Assembly (NCBI GenBank): GCA_958453935.1
Contig: CAUDZT010000013.1
Location: forward strand, 1-38,942
Direction of reading: 5' to 3'
Source: an uncultured Collinsella sp.
GTDB taxonomy: Bacteria; Actinomycetota; Coriobacteriia; Coriobacteriales; Coriobacteriaceae
Length of the DNA: 38,942 nt
Positions within the stretch are counted from its first letter, which is position 1. Every line of letters starts with the position of its first letter. Positions 9,336-18,837 of this stretch are shown here, piece after piece. The translations under genes and the position numbers were made by a program. The notes below the pieces were generated by a model. The model saw nothing but the letters and a program-made list of their open reading frames with translations. It had not been told where the DNA came from and made no database searches.

Positions 9336-10361
9336 ATGGCACAGAGCGCGAACATGGATGCATCGGAGCTTGCACGCGATATTGCGGCCGGCCTGGCATC
9401 GGCAACGACGGCAACGGAGCGCGCGGCGCTGGTGCCCGCAGAGCTCGTCGAGGCCATTCAGCAACTAAAAACCCAACGTGACGCGGTGATCTTGGCGCAC
9501 TACTATGTGGCGCCCGAGGTCCAAGCTGTTGCCGATTACGTCGGCGACAGCTTCTACCTGGCAAAGCTCGCCAAGAGCCTGCCGCAGCAGACCATCGTGC
9601 TGTGCGGCGTGGAGTTTATGGGCGAGAGTGCCAAGCTGCTCAACCCCACCAAGACCGTGCTGCTGCCCGAGCCGGGCGCGGACTGCCCCATGGCTCACAT
9701 GGTCAAGCGCGAGACGGTAGACGCGGCGCGCACCGAGTACGGCGACGACCTGGCCGTGGTCTGCTACGTCAACTCCACGGTCGAGATCAAGAGCTGGAGC
9801 GACGTGTGCGTCACCAGCTCCAACGCCGTTAAGATCGTGTCCGAGCTGCCGCAGCAGCACGTCCTGTTCATCCCCGACCAAAACCTGGGCCGCTTCGTAG
9901 CCGAGCGGGTGCCGCAAAAGCACGTCATCCTCAACAACGGCTACTGCCCGCGCCATCACATCATCACCGTCGAGCAGATCGTCGACGCGACGGAGGCCCA
10001 CCCCGACGCGCTCGTGCTGGCGCATCCTGAGTGCAAGGCCGACGTCCTGGCCGAGGCCGACTACATCGGCTCCACCGCCGGCATCATCAAGTATGCCGAG
10101 GAGTCCGACGCCAGCGAGTTCATTATCGTGACGGTCCGCGGCGTGCTCTACGAGCTCGAGCGCCGCTGCCAGGGCACCGGCAAGAAGTTCCACTTCCCCG
10201 CGGTGAAGCCCACCTGCGTCAACATGGACCTCATCACGCTCGAAAAGCTCGTGCGCTGCCTGGAGACGGGCGAGGGCGAGGTGCAGATCGGCGTCTCGGA
10301 CGAGGCGGCAGACCAGGCCAAGCTCACGCTCGACCGTATGCTCGAGTACGCAGCGCGCTAG
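9336..10361 (+). CDS. nadA: Quinolinate synthase NadA
   Basis: A 341-residue enzyme that condenses iminoaspartate (made by NadB) with dihydroxyacetone phosphate to give quinolinate, the first committed product of de novo NAD synthesis. The three [4Fe-4S] ligands are visible as C90 (VLCGVEFMGE), C204 (GYCPRHH) and C294 (KPTCVNM). The substrate motif AHYYVAPEVQ is at residues 54-63 and EPGADCPMAHM at 112-122. ATG 9336 is preferred over TTG 9333: AGAGAGGGG sits 6-7 nt upstream. First gene of nadABC-niaR. It is followed by a palindromic repeat before nadB. Confidence 0.96.
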   Translation: MAQSANMDASELARDIAAGLASATTATERAALVPAELVEAIQQLKTQRDAVILAHYYVAPEVQAVADYVGDSFYLAKLAKSLPQQTIVLCGVEFMGESAKLLNPTKTVLLPEPGADCPMAHMVKRETVDAARTEYGDDLAVVCYVNSTVEIKSWSDVCVTSSNAVKIVSELPQQHVLFIPDQNLGRFVAERVPQKHVILNNGYCPRHHIITVEQIVDATEAHPDALVLAHPECKADVLAEADYIGSTAGIIKYAEESDASEFIIVTVRGVLYELERRCQGTGKKFHFPAVKPTCVNMDLITLEKLVRCLETGEGEVQIGVSDEAADQAKLTLDRMLEYAAR

Positions 10362-10364
10362 AAC

Positions 10365-10399
10365 AATGTGACATGAGGGACAGTCCCGCATGTCACATT
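10365..10399. repeat. Palindromic repeat with GGGACAG core between nadA and nadB
   Basis: AATGTGACATG (10365-10375) pairs with CATGTCACATT (10389-10399). The inner part A-GGGAC-A-GTCCC-G continues the stem. It starts 3 bases after the nadA stop codon and ends a few bases before the nadB ribosome binding site. No T-run follows, so it is not an ordinary terminator; it may tune nadA/nadB expression or mRNA stability. Confidence 0.8.
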
Positions 10400-10417
10400 A
10401 CAAGGGAGAGGATTCCT

Positions 10418-11794
10418 GTGGAAACCAAACAATACCCCGACATGGAGTGCGACGTCGTCATTGCCGGCTGTGGCGTGGCGGGCCTGTACGCGGCTCTCAA
10501 CCTGCCGACGAGCACGCGCGTGATCATGCTCTCCAAGGGCGCTGTCGACGAGTGCGATTCGATGCTCGCGCAGGGCGGCATCTGCGTACTGCCCGAGGGC
10601 TCGGACTACGATGCCTTCTTTGAGGACACCATGCACGCCGGCCACTACGAGAATCGCCGCGAGAGCGTCGACATCATGATCCGTTCGAGCCGTTCGGTCA
10701 TCAACGATCTGCTAGCGATGGGCGTGGATTTTGAGCGCAAGGCCGACGGCAGCCTCAACTTTACCCGCGAGGGTGCGCACAGCCGTCCGCGTATTGCCTT
10801 CCATGCCGACATTACGGGCAAGGAGATCACGACCAAGCTGCTCCAGGCCGTTCGCAAGCTGGATAACGTGCAGATTTTGGAGCACGTGGCCATGACCGAC
10901 ATCCTGACGGGCGAGCGTGACGGCGTCACGGTGTGTGTCGGTGTCGTCGCCGTTTCCGTGGACGAGGACAACTCGGTTCGTCCCGCCGACGAGCTGGCAA
11001 ATGCCGCCGAGGGCGTGCATGCCGGCGAGCCGTTTAAGATTCATGCCCGCCGCACGCTGTGGGCGACAGGCGGTATCGGCGGCGTGTACGACCATTCGAC
11101 TAACTACCCGCAGCTCACGGGCGATGCATGCTACATCGCTCAGGAGCATGGCATTAAGATGGAGCACCTGGACTACGTGCAGATTCACCCCACGGGGCTG
11201 TTCTCGCCGCAGCCGGGTCGCACCTTCCTGATCAGCGAGAGCTGCCGCGGCGAGGGCGCGATTTTGCTCAACGCCGCCGGCGAGCGCTTTACCGACGAGC
11301 TTCAGCCGCGCGATGTGGTCGCTGCCGCTATTCGCGAGCAGATGAAGCAGGACGGTACCGAGCACGAGTGGCTGAGTTTTGCCCCCGTCGAGCGCGATGT
11401 GGTGACCGGGCACTTTGCCAACATTCGCGCGCGCTGCCTGGAGGACGGCCGCGACATCTTGGACGAGCCCATCCCCGTTACGCCCACGCAGCACTACTTT
11501 ATGGGTGGCGTATGGGTCGATAAGGACGGCCGCACCTCGATGCCCGAGCTCTACGCCGCGGGCGAGACGGCCTGCAACGGCGTTCACGGCAAGAATCGCC
11601 TGGCTTCCAACAGCCTGCTCGAGTCCCTGGTTTGGGGCCGCCGTGCCGCCTGGTGCATGCGCACCGGCGAGTCGCTCGCCGTGGAGCAGGCGGGCGAGCC
11701 CGCGCTTGACGGGCGTCATCGCGCCCTGGGCGCCGAGACCCTTGCAATCGATGATTTGGCCCGTGCGGCCGGCACGCAGGCCGTGGAGGAGTAG
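10418..11794 (+). CDS. nadB: L-aspartate oxidase NadB, short form
   Basis: A 458-residue flavoenzyme that oxidises L-aspartate to iminoaspartate for NadA. The FAD-binding fold starts the protein (VVIAGCGVAGLYAA, ~14-26), followed by ECDSMLAQGGICV. Later come the substrate-site motifs QIHPTG, SESCRGEGA and the C-terminal GVHGKNRLASNSLLES. GTG 10418 is the best start because GGGAG lies about 10 nt upstream and the Rossmann motif follows at the expected distance. At 458 residues it lacks most of the C-terminal helical domain of ~530-540 residue homologues such as E. coli NadB. As an anaerobe's enzyme it probably uses fumarate or another acceptor instead of oxygen; this is inference. Confidence 0.94.
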   Translation: METKQYPDMECDVVIAGCGVAGLYAALNLPTSTRVIMLSKGAVDECDSMLAQGGICVLPEGSDYDAFFEDTMHAGHYENRRESVDIMIRSSRSVINDLLAMGVDFERKADGSLNFTREGAHSRPRIAFHADITGKEITTKLLQAVRKLDNVQILEHVAMTDILTGERDGVTVCVGVVAVSVDEDNSVRPADELANAAEGVHAGEPFKIHARRTLWATGGIGGVYDHSTNYPQLTGDACYIAQEHGIKMEHLDYVQIHPTGLFSPQPGRTFLISESCRGEGAILLNAAGERFTDELQPRDVVAAAIREQMKQDGTEHEWLSFAPVERDVVTGHFANIRARCLEDGRDILDEPIPVTPTQHYFMGGVWVDKDGRTSMPELYAAGETACNGVHGKNRLASNSLLESLVWGRRAAWCMRTGESLAVEQAGEPALDGRHRALGAETLAIDDLARAAGTQAVEE

Positions 11795-11797
11795 ACC

Positions 11798-12658
11798 ATG
11801 AATCCCATTACCATGAAGCTCGTCGTCGATGATCTGATTTTGCAGGCTCTGCGCGAGGACATCACGTTTGAGGACGTGAGTACGGCGAGCGTGTGCCCTA
11901 CGGCGCGCCCCGCTACCGTTGAGCTCATCGCCAAGGCCGATGGCATCATCGCCGGCTTGGATGTGTTCGCTCGCACTTTTGAGCTGCTGGATCCGCAGAG
12001 CTCCGTGTTGTTCGATGTCGCGGACGGCGACGAGGTGCACGCCGGTGACCACGTGGGCCAGGTGCGCGGCGATGCGCGCGTATTGCTTTCGGGCGAGCGC
12101 GTGGCGCTCAACTACCTGCAGCGCATGAGCGGCATCGCTACTTACACGCATCGGATGGCGGCCGCGCTCGAGGGCACCAAGACCGTGCTTGTCGACACGC
12201 GCAAGACCACGCCGGGCATGCGCGTCTTCGAGAAGGCAGCAGTCGAGATCGGCGGTGGCAGCAACCATCGCTACAACCTGTCGACGGCCGTCATGCTCAA
12301 GGACAACCACATCGATGCCGCCGGTGGCGTGGCGCGCGCGATCGAGATGGCGCGCGCCCATGCGTCGTTTACCACGACGGTCGAGATTGAGTGCGAGAAC
12401 CTGGACATGGTACGCGAGGCCGTGGAGGCCGGTGCCGATATCATCATGCTCGACAACATGACCCACGACGACATGGCTGCAGCGATTGAGCTTATCGCCG
12501 GTCGTGCTAAGACCGAGTGCTCGGGCAACGTAGACGCCGACAACATTCGTGCCCTGGCCGACCTGGGTGTTGACTTTATCAGTTCGGGGGCGTTGACGCA
12601 CTCTGCGCCGATTCTCGACCTCTCGCTCAAGCACCTGCGTCTGCTGGACGGTAAATAA
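11798..12658 (+). CDS. nadC: Nicotinate-nucleotide pyrophosphorylase NadC
   Basis: A 286-residue quinolinate phosphoribosyltransferase that converts quinolinate and PRPP to nicotinate mononucleotide, CO2 and PPi. The family motifs are all present: DTRKTTPGMR (133-142), GGGSNHRYNLS (152-162), MLKDNHI (166-172), VEIECENL, IMLDNM, ECSGNV and ISSGALTHS. Three bases separate it from nadB. Its TAA overlaps the niaR ATG by one base. Length is normal for the family. Confidence 0.97.
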   Translation: MNPITMKLVVDDLILQALREDITFEDVSTASVCPTARPATVELIAKADGIIAGLDVFARTFELLDPQSSVLFDVADGDEVHAGDHVGQVRGDARVLLSGERVALNYLQRMSGIATYTHRMAAALEGTKTVLVDTRKTTPGMRVFEKAAVEIGGGSNHRYNLSTAVMLKDNHIDAAGGVARAIEMARAHASFTTTVEIECENLDMVREAVEAGADIIMLDNMTHDDMAAAIELIAGRAKTECSGNVDADNIRALADLGVDFISSGALTHSAPILDLSLKHLRLLDGK

Positions 12659-13203
12659 TGGACGCCCGCGAGCGTCGCCGTGCCATCATGGCCGTGCTCG
12701 AGGGGGCCAAAGATCCTGTCTCGGGCAGTGCGCTTGCCCGCGAGGTGGGCGTGAGCCGTCAGGTCGTGGTGCAGGACATCGCCCTGCTGCGCGCTGACGG
12801 GCACGATATCGTCGCCACCAATCGCGGCTATGTACTACAGGAGGCCCCCAGCAGCCCCGCCGTGCCCACGCGCTTGGTCAAGGTTCGCCACAGCGTTGAG
12901 CAGGCAGGCGATGAGCTCACGAGTATCGTCGACGCCGGCGGCGCCGTGCTCAACGTGATCGTCAATCACCGCGTGTACGGTAAGATCACGGCCGACCTGG
13001 ACATTCGCAATCGTCGCGATGTTGAGCGCTACCTGCACGATATCGAGAGCGGCAAGAGCTTTCCACTATTAACGGTGACGAGCGGCTATCACTTCCATCG
13101 CATTGCGGCAGAGGATGAGCAAACCCTCGACGAGATCGAGGCCATGCTCAAGGAGAAGGGCTACCTTGCCGATTTAATGCCCTACGAGGATGATTTGTCC
13201 TAA
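12658..13203 (+). CDS. niaR: Niacin-responsive repressor NiaR (HTH_11 + 3H domain)
   Basis: A 181-residue regulator. Residues ~6-60 are a winged helix (SGSALAREVGVSRQVVVQDI, then LRADGHDIVATNRGYVL). Residues ~73-175 are a 3H domain, named for conserved histidines: H78 in VRHSVEQAGDEL, H104 in VNHRVYGKI, H145/H147 in SGYHFHRI. NiaR (YrxA) family repressors bind nicotinic acid through this domain and shut off NAD synthesis and niacin uptake genes. It is the last gene of the nad operon and translationally coupled to nadC, so it would repress its own operon through the palindrome at 9251-9294. Confidence 0.94.
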   Translation: MDARERRRAIMAVLEGAKDPVSGSALAREVGVSRQVVVQDIALLRADGHDIVATNRGYVLQEAPSSPAVPTRLVKVRHSVEQAGDELTSIVDAGGAVLNVIVNHRVYGKITADLDIRNRRDVERYLHDIESGKSFPLLTVTSGYHFHRIAAEDEQTLDEIEAMLKEKGYLADLMPYEDDLS

Positions 13204-13221
13204 CCCGATACTGTCTTTATA

Positions 13222-13288
13222 AGTTGCGGTGAAATAGTTCCTACAATCGGCACCTAAGCAATGAGCCAGGAACTATTCCACCGCAACT
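13222..13288. repeat. Long hairpin repeat downstream of niaR
   Basis: A 21-nt left arm (13222-13242, starting AGTTGCGGTG) pairs with 13268-13288 with one mismatch, across a 25-nt loop. GCCCCGTCCCC follows at 13299-13308. Its reverse complement carries the GGGGAC core seen in other repeats of this window. Confidence 0.75.
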
Positions 13289-13330
13289 GCCAAGGTAGCC
13301 CCGTCCCCAATTAGCTGCCTGTACAAACAA

Positions 13331-13369
13331 AAGGAGGCCTCCGCGGCGATGCGGAAGCCTCCTTTTTTG
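13331..13369. terminator. Bidirectional terminator between niaR and the ferredoxin gene
   Basis: AAGGAGGCCTCCGC (13331-13344) and GCGGAAGCCTCCTT (13351-13364) pair with one mismatch. TTTTTT follows on the plus strand and TTTTGTTT on the minus strand, so it can end both the nad operon and the convergent ferredoxin transcript. Confidence 0.88.
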
Positions 13370-13407
13370 TGCACGGCGTACTCTTGAGTGTGCAAGTGGG
13401 GGAGTTG

Positions 13408-13593
13408 TTACTCCTCGACGATCTCGGTGATCGCGCCAGCGGGGCAAGCGTCCTGGCAAGCGCCACAGGCGACGCAGGAATCCTCGTCAGCGACGGTAGC
13501 GACGTCCTGGAGCTCCAGAACGCCAGCGGGGCAGGAGTCGACGCAAACGCCACAAGCGATGCACTCGTCGGCATCAATTACGGGATGAGCCAT
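13408..13593 (-). CDS. 2[4Fe-4S] ferredoxin, 61 residues
   Basis: A small clostridial-type ferredoxin with two CxxCxxCxxxCP clusters: CIACGVCVDSCP in the first half and CVACGACQDACP in the second. They are separated by the usual loop, giving the internal pseudo-twofold repeat of the family. The ATG at 13593 follows AGAGAGG by 8 nt. An upstream in-frame ATG would add residues with no family similarity. It is a soluble low-potential electron carrier; partners may include the oxidoreductase at 31646 and other anaerobic enzymes, but nothing in the sequence fixes this. Monocistronic. Confidence 0.95.
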   Translation of the reverse strand: MAHPVIDADECIACGVCVDSCPAGVLELQDVATVADEDSCVACGACQDACPAGAITEIVEE

Positions 13594-13846
13594 GGTAGTT
13601 TCCTCTCTGTTGACCGACGCTACAGGCGATGCGCGCCGGTTTGATTCGGGCAAAAACATACCACGGGAGCGACCGTTTGCAATACCCTCTGGCCGGTATC
13701 TTCATACCGTTCGCCGAGTATGCCAAGGTTTACTAAAAAACGCGCAGGTGGGGCCGTTGAGCTGCGCAAATGTTAGCTATAGGTGACTTGTAATATTGAC
13801 CTATTGAGCGCGCCTGCGGAAAGGGCATCTCGTTATTTGGCCGAAA

Positions 13847-13990
13847 ACCGGGTCGCAGTTTCCGGTTGGGCCCGCTAGCGGAAACTGCGACCCGGTATCA
13901 GCTCTCAAAACGGGATACGGTTTCCGGTTGAGCCTTCAGACGGAAACTGCGACCCGGAATCCACGCTCAAACCGGGATGCGCTTGCCGCA
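13847..13990. repeat. Degenerating tandem hairpin repeat (CGGGTCGCAGTTTCCG type)
   Basis: ACCGGGTCGCAGTTTCCG (13847-13864) pairs perfectly with 13879-13896 across 14 nt. A second hairpin with the same right arm begins at 13911 (left arm has four changes). A third partial left arm (CGGGATGCGCTTGCCG) begins at 13973, so the period is ~62-64 nt. This occupies the middle of the 658-nt gap between the ferredoxin and dnaK. The stretch 13600-13846 holds only the ferredoxin upstream region, with no further gene seen. Confidence 0.75.
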
Positions 13991-14115
13991 AGACGGCCCC
14001 CAGGCACCCCCGGACGCAAACCTCAGCCATCTCTACATAGATTTCGATAGATTTGCCGAGAACTCAATCAGCGCATCTACCTGCGCATTTGAGAACCTAA
14101 ACTCTCAGAGATAAG

Positions 14116-14150
14116 AAATCTTATATGAATTGACTTAGATTTTGTATATT
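14116..14150 (+). promoter_or_regulatory. dnaK promoter with HspR-type inverted repeat
   Basis: AAATCTTA (14116-14123), 11 nt, TTAGATTT (14135-14142) is an inverted repeat with one mismatch. A -10 box TATATT follows at 14145-14150. The same 8-11-8 arrangement recurs at the same distance from a -10 box upstream of clpB (23315-23350). Canonical actinobacterial HAIR sites are CTTGAGT-N7-ACTCAAG; this sequence (CTTATAT-N6-ACTTAGA) is a divergent relative at best. HspR is encoded at the end of this operon. Confidence 0.75.
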
Positions 14151-14251
14151 CCAGCCCATAAGGGGATACACTACATCCTGAAAGACAAGCCGAAGCGCCG
14201 CGCGACAGACCGTCGAGGCGACGCGAACGCAAAAGAGAGAGGGAATTTCTA

Positions 14252-16144
<1,893 letters not shown>

Positions 16145-16146
16145 TC

Positions 16147-16989
16147 ATGTCCGCCCGTAAAGCTCGCACGGAGGCGGCCGCCGCTGGCGCCGCCCCCGTT
16201 GACTCTGAGGAGAAGGACGTGAAGATTCCCGTAGAGGCCGTTGACGATACCGAGGCCAACGAGGCCGAGGCCGCCGAGGCTGCCGAGAACCAGGTAGAGG
16301 ATTCCAACAAGGAGGCGACGATGACCGAGGACGAGATGGTGGAAGCTGCTATCCGCGCCGGTGAGGAAGCCGCCGACAACGACTTTAAGCTCAAGTTCGA
16401 GCAGGCCCAAAAGGAGCTTGCCGACGTGCGCCGCGAGCTCGATGCTGCGGCAGAGGCCCAGAAGGCCGCCGAGGATAAGGCAAAGGACGCCACCGAGCGT
16501 ACCGCCCGTCTGCAGGCCGACTGGGAGAACTTCCGTCGCCGCACCGCCAACGAGCGCATCGCCGAGCGCGAGCGCGCGACCGAGAAGCTCGTCACCGCGC
16601 TGCTGCCGGTGGTCGACGATATCGAGCGCGCGATCGACCATGCCCGCAGCCAGGAGCTCGCCGACGACTTTAAGCAGTTCGTCGACGGCGTTGACGCGGT
16701 GCATGCCAAGCTGCTCGATGTGTTTGCTCACGAGGGCGTTGAGCCCATCGACCCCAAGGGCGAGGCGTTCGATCCGCTCGAGCACCAGGCTGTGGGCCGC
16801 GTCGAGGACGCATCGCAGTACGACGAGACTGTCAACGACGTGTACCAGAAGGGCTACCGCATGGCGGACCGCATCCTGCGTTCCGCGATGGTGACGGTGA
16901 CCTACGGTGGCGAGAAGCGCCCCGCACCGGAGCCCGAAGCGGCGCCCGAGGATGCTGCGGCTGATACGGCTGAGAGCACCGAGGAGTAA
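16147..16989 (+). CDS. grpE: Nucleotide exchange factor GrpE
   Basis: A 280-residue GrpE. The first ~75 residues are a disordered acidic/Ala-rich extension. Residues ~80-130 are a coiled coil (EQAQKELADVRRELDAAAEAQ), then the conserved LQADWENFRRRTANER and LLPVVDDIERAI. The C-terminal beta domain has EAFDPLEHQAV and V-D-V-QKGYRMADRILR-AMV-V. It releases ADP from DnaK. ATG 16147 is 2 bases after the dnaK stop codon. The long N- and C-terminal acidic tails make it larger than the ~200-residue E. coli protein. Confidence 0.96.
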   Translation: MSARKARTEAAAAGAAPVDSEEKDVKIPVEAVDDTEANEAEAAEAAENQVEDSNKEATMTEDEMVEAAIRAGEEAADNDFKLKFEQAQKELADVRRELDAAAEAQKAAEDKAKDATERTARLQADWENFRRRTANERIAERERATEKLVTALLPVVDDIERAIDHARSQELADDFKQFVDGVDAVHAKLLDVFAHEGVEPIDPKGEAFDPLEHQAVGRVEDASQYDETVNDVYQKGYRMADRILRSAMVTVTYGGEKRPAPEPEAAPEDAAADTAESTEE

Positions 16990-16994
16990 TTGAG

Positions 16995-17027
16995 AAGGGC
17001 CCCGGGGCAACACCCGGGGCCCTTTCT
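16995..17027 (+). terminator. Intra-operon terminator/attenuator between grpE and dnaJ
   Basis: AAGGGCCCCGGG (16995-17006) pairs perfectly with CCCGGGGCCCTT (17013-17024) across 6 nt, followed by TCT. The T-run is short, so partial readthrough into dnaJ-hspR is likely and would set lower levels of those two genes. Confidence 0.65.
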
Positions 17028-17053
17028 GGCCTAGTGCCATATGAAAGCATGAG

Positions 17054-17074
17054 CCGCCGTCCGCTGGACGGCGG
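17054..17074 (+). repeat. CCGCCGTCC palindrome in the dnaJ leader
   Basis: CCGCCGTCC-GCT-GGACGGCGG is a perfect 9-bp stem with a 3-nt loop. It ends 22 nt before the dnaJ ATG and just upstream of its AGGAGAGGAG binding site. A near-copy precedes hypA at 34584-34605. Confidence 0.7.
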
Positions 17075-17096
17075 ATGAAACAGGAGAGGAGCTACG

Positions 17097-18062
17097 ATGG
17101 CTGCAGGCAAAACCTTCTATGACATCCTGGGCGTATCCAAGAGCGCCTCCGACAAAGAGATCAAGAGCGCGTTTCGCAAGCTCGCGCAAAAATATCACCC
17201 CGATGCCGGCGGCGACGAGGCCAAGTTTAAGGAGATTAGCGAGGCCTACGAGACGCTTTCGGACGAGAAGAAGCGCAAAGAGTACGACCAGATGCTCATG
17301 TTCGGCGGCATGCCGGGCGCAGGCGGCGCGTATGGCGGCGGCTACGGTGCCGGCGCGGGCGCCAGCGGCTGGGGCGACATCTTCGACAGCATCTTTAGCG
17401 GCAACGGCGCTTGGGGTAGCGATTGGGGCTCGGGCTTTGCCGGGGCTGCGGGTGCTGCCGGTGCCGGCGCGGGTCGCAGCCGCGCGCGCAAGGGCGGCGA
17501 CCTGTCGCTGACTGTCGATGTAACAGCCGAGGACGCGTTTCGCGGCGTGACGCACAAGGTCACCTACCGCATTCCCTCGACGGGCGAGCAGCAGACCATC
17601 ACGGTCTCGGTGCCTGCGGGTGCGGTCGACGGCGGCAAGCTACGCTACAAGCGTCGCGGCGAGTATGGCGTTGCCGGAGGCGAGCGCGGCGACCTGGTCG
17701 TGACCACGCATGTGGAGGAGCATCCGCTGTTTAAGCGTAAAGGTGCCGACGTGACCATGGAGGTGCCGATCTCGGTCTATGAGGCGGCGCTCGGCTGCAC
17801 GGTGGATGTGCCGACGCCCGGCGGTGCGACGGTTCGTCTGAAAGTGCCCGCGGGTACCCAGACGGGCAAGAAGTTCCGCTTTAAGGAGATGGGGGCGCCC
17901 GACGTTAAGCACCGTGGCCGCACAGGCGCGCTGCTTGTCGAGATTAAGGTGCAGGTCCCCACGAACCTGTCCGACGACGAGCGCGATGCCATGACCAAGC
18001 TGCGGGAGACCGACACGCGCGACTACCGCGAGAAGGTCAACCGTTACAAGGCGACGTACTAG
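17097..18062 (+). CDS. dnaJ: DnaJ-family co-chaperone without zinc finger
   Basis: A 321-residue J protein. The J domain occupies residues 1-70 with HPD at 34-36 (KYHPDAGGD). A Gly/Ala-rich G/F linker covers ~75-135. Two C-terminal beta-barrel substrate domains follow (DLSLTVDVTAEDAFRG; VPAGTQTGKKFRFKEMG). The four CxxCxGxG zinc repeats of type I DnaJ are absent, so it is a type II (CbpA/DnaJB-like) protein, although it occupies the dnaJ position of the dnaK-grpE-dnaJ-hspR operon. It stimulates DnaK ATPase activity. Strong SD AGGAGAGGAG precedes the ATG. Confidence 0.94.
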   Translation: MAAGKTFYDILGVSKSASDKEIKSAFRKLAQKYHPDAGGDEAKFKEISEAYETLSDEKKRKEYDQMLMFGGMPGAGGAYGGGYGAGAGASGWGDIFDSIFSGNGAWGSDWGSGFAGAAGAAGAGAGRSRARKGGDLSLTVDVTAEDAFRGVTHKVTYRIPSTGEQQTITVSVPAGAVDGGKLRYKRRGEYGVAGGERGDLVVTTHVEEHPLFKRKGADVTMEVPISVYEAALGCTVDVPTPGGATVRLKVPAGTQTGKKFRFKEMGAPDVKHRGRTGALLVEIKVQVPTNLSDDERDAMTKLRETDTRDYREKVNRYKATY

Positions 18063-18134
18063 GGCGGTCGTGGCGCACGCCCGCGCCCGCGGGCTTATGA
18101 TGGACGATAACGAGACGGAAAGGGGTCAGGTAGC

Positions 18135-18551
18135 ATGGCCGAGGACAATAGGAACAAACCGCTGTACATGATCAGCGTGGCGGCCGAGTTGACCGGCATG
18201 CATCCGCAGACTCTGCGCGTCTACGAGTCTAAGGGCCTGGTGAACCCCCAGCGCTCGGGCGGTAACACGCGCCTGTATTCGCGTGCCGATATCGAGCGTC
18301 TGGAGCTCATCAACCAGCTGACTGACGAGGGTATCAACCTTGCCGGCGTGGTGCGCATTCTCGATATGAAGGAGCGTGCCGAGGAGCGCGAGCGCGAGAA
18401 CGAGAAGCTCCGCGCTCGCGTGCGCCAGCTCGAGGACGAGCTGCACGAGTACAAGATGCAGAAGAAGATCACCGCCCTGGCCCCGCGCGACGGCTCGGTC
18501 AACCCCGAGCAAGTCATGCGCAAGCTGCTAGGTACGGGTAGCGACCTATAG
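18135..18551 (+). CDS. hspR: Heat-shock repressor HspR (MerR family)
   Basis: A 138-residue MerR-type regulator. Residues ~10-80 are the winged helix (MISVAAELTGMHPQTLRVYESKGLV, then RSGGNTRLYSRADIERL). Residues ~85-118 are a charged coiled coil for dimerisation (AEERERENEKLRARVRQLEDEL). In other Actinobacteria HspR sits at the end of the dnaK operon and represses dnaK and clpB with DnaK as co-repressor. Here the dnaK and clpB promoters share an inverted repeat, matching that role. The gene starts 72 bases after dnaJ, with AAAGGGG about 10 nt upstream of the ATG. Confidence 0.94.
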   Translation: MAEDNRNKPLYMISVAAELTGMHPQTLRVYESKGLVNPQRSGGNTRLYSRADIERLELINQLTDEGINLAGVVRILDMKERAEERERENEKLRARVRQLEDELHEYKMQKKITALAPRDGSVNPEQVMRKLLGTGSDL

Positions 18552-18566
18552 CTCCGCCGACGCTGC

Positions 18567-18705
18567 CGGGCACTCATTGGGGACAGACTTAAATGAGTGC
18601 CCGCAGAATGAGAGTGGATAATCTCCCGTTTTTGGCCTGTTTGCAGGCTCAAAGTGGGAGATTATCCACTCTCGTCATTTCGGCGTCTAAGTCTGCCCCC
18701 GGCAC
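18567..18705. repeat. Compound palindromic element with GGGGACAG core downstream of hspR
   Basis: Hairpin 1: CGGGCACTCATT (18567-18578) and AATGAGTGCCCG (18592-18603), perfect, with loop GGGGACAGACTTA. Hairpin 2: a 17-bp perfect stem (18611-18627 with 18656-18672, AGAGTGGATAATCTCCC), whose loop contains a further GCCTG-TTTG-CAGGC stem. After it, TAAGTCTGCCCCC (18688-18700) is the reverse complement of the first loop with one change, followed by GGCAC. The core thus appears in both orientations around hairpin 2. Occupies most of the gap before the hydratase gene. Confidence 0.78.
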
Positions 18706-18837
18706 CCAACTCGTTCTTTGCTTTACTGAGATAAAGTGAACGTGCAGATTCGTAACCCACTCGCAACCGTTCTATGGCACGATATTGAACGAATGTATGC
18801 TATGCGCCCAAATCTTTTGGGCAGAGTGGGAGACAGT

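Noticed and set aside
8857..9481. Small open frames in the gap before nadA
   Set aside because: They cross the terminator, the inverted-repeat element or the nad operator and have no SD or coding bias.
10031..10417. An upstream extension of nadB running back into nadA
   Set aside because: It overlaps nadA in another frame and is Arg/Gln-rich nonsense; the FAD-binding fold begins shortly after GTG 10418.
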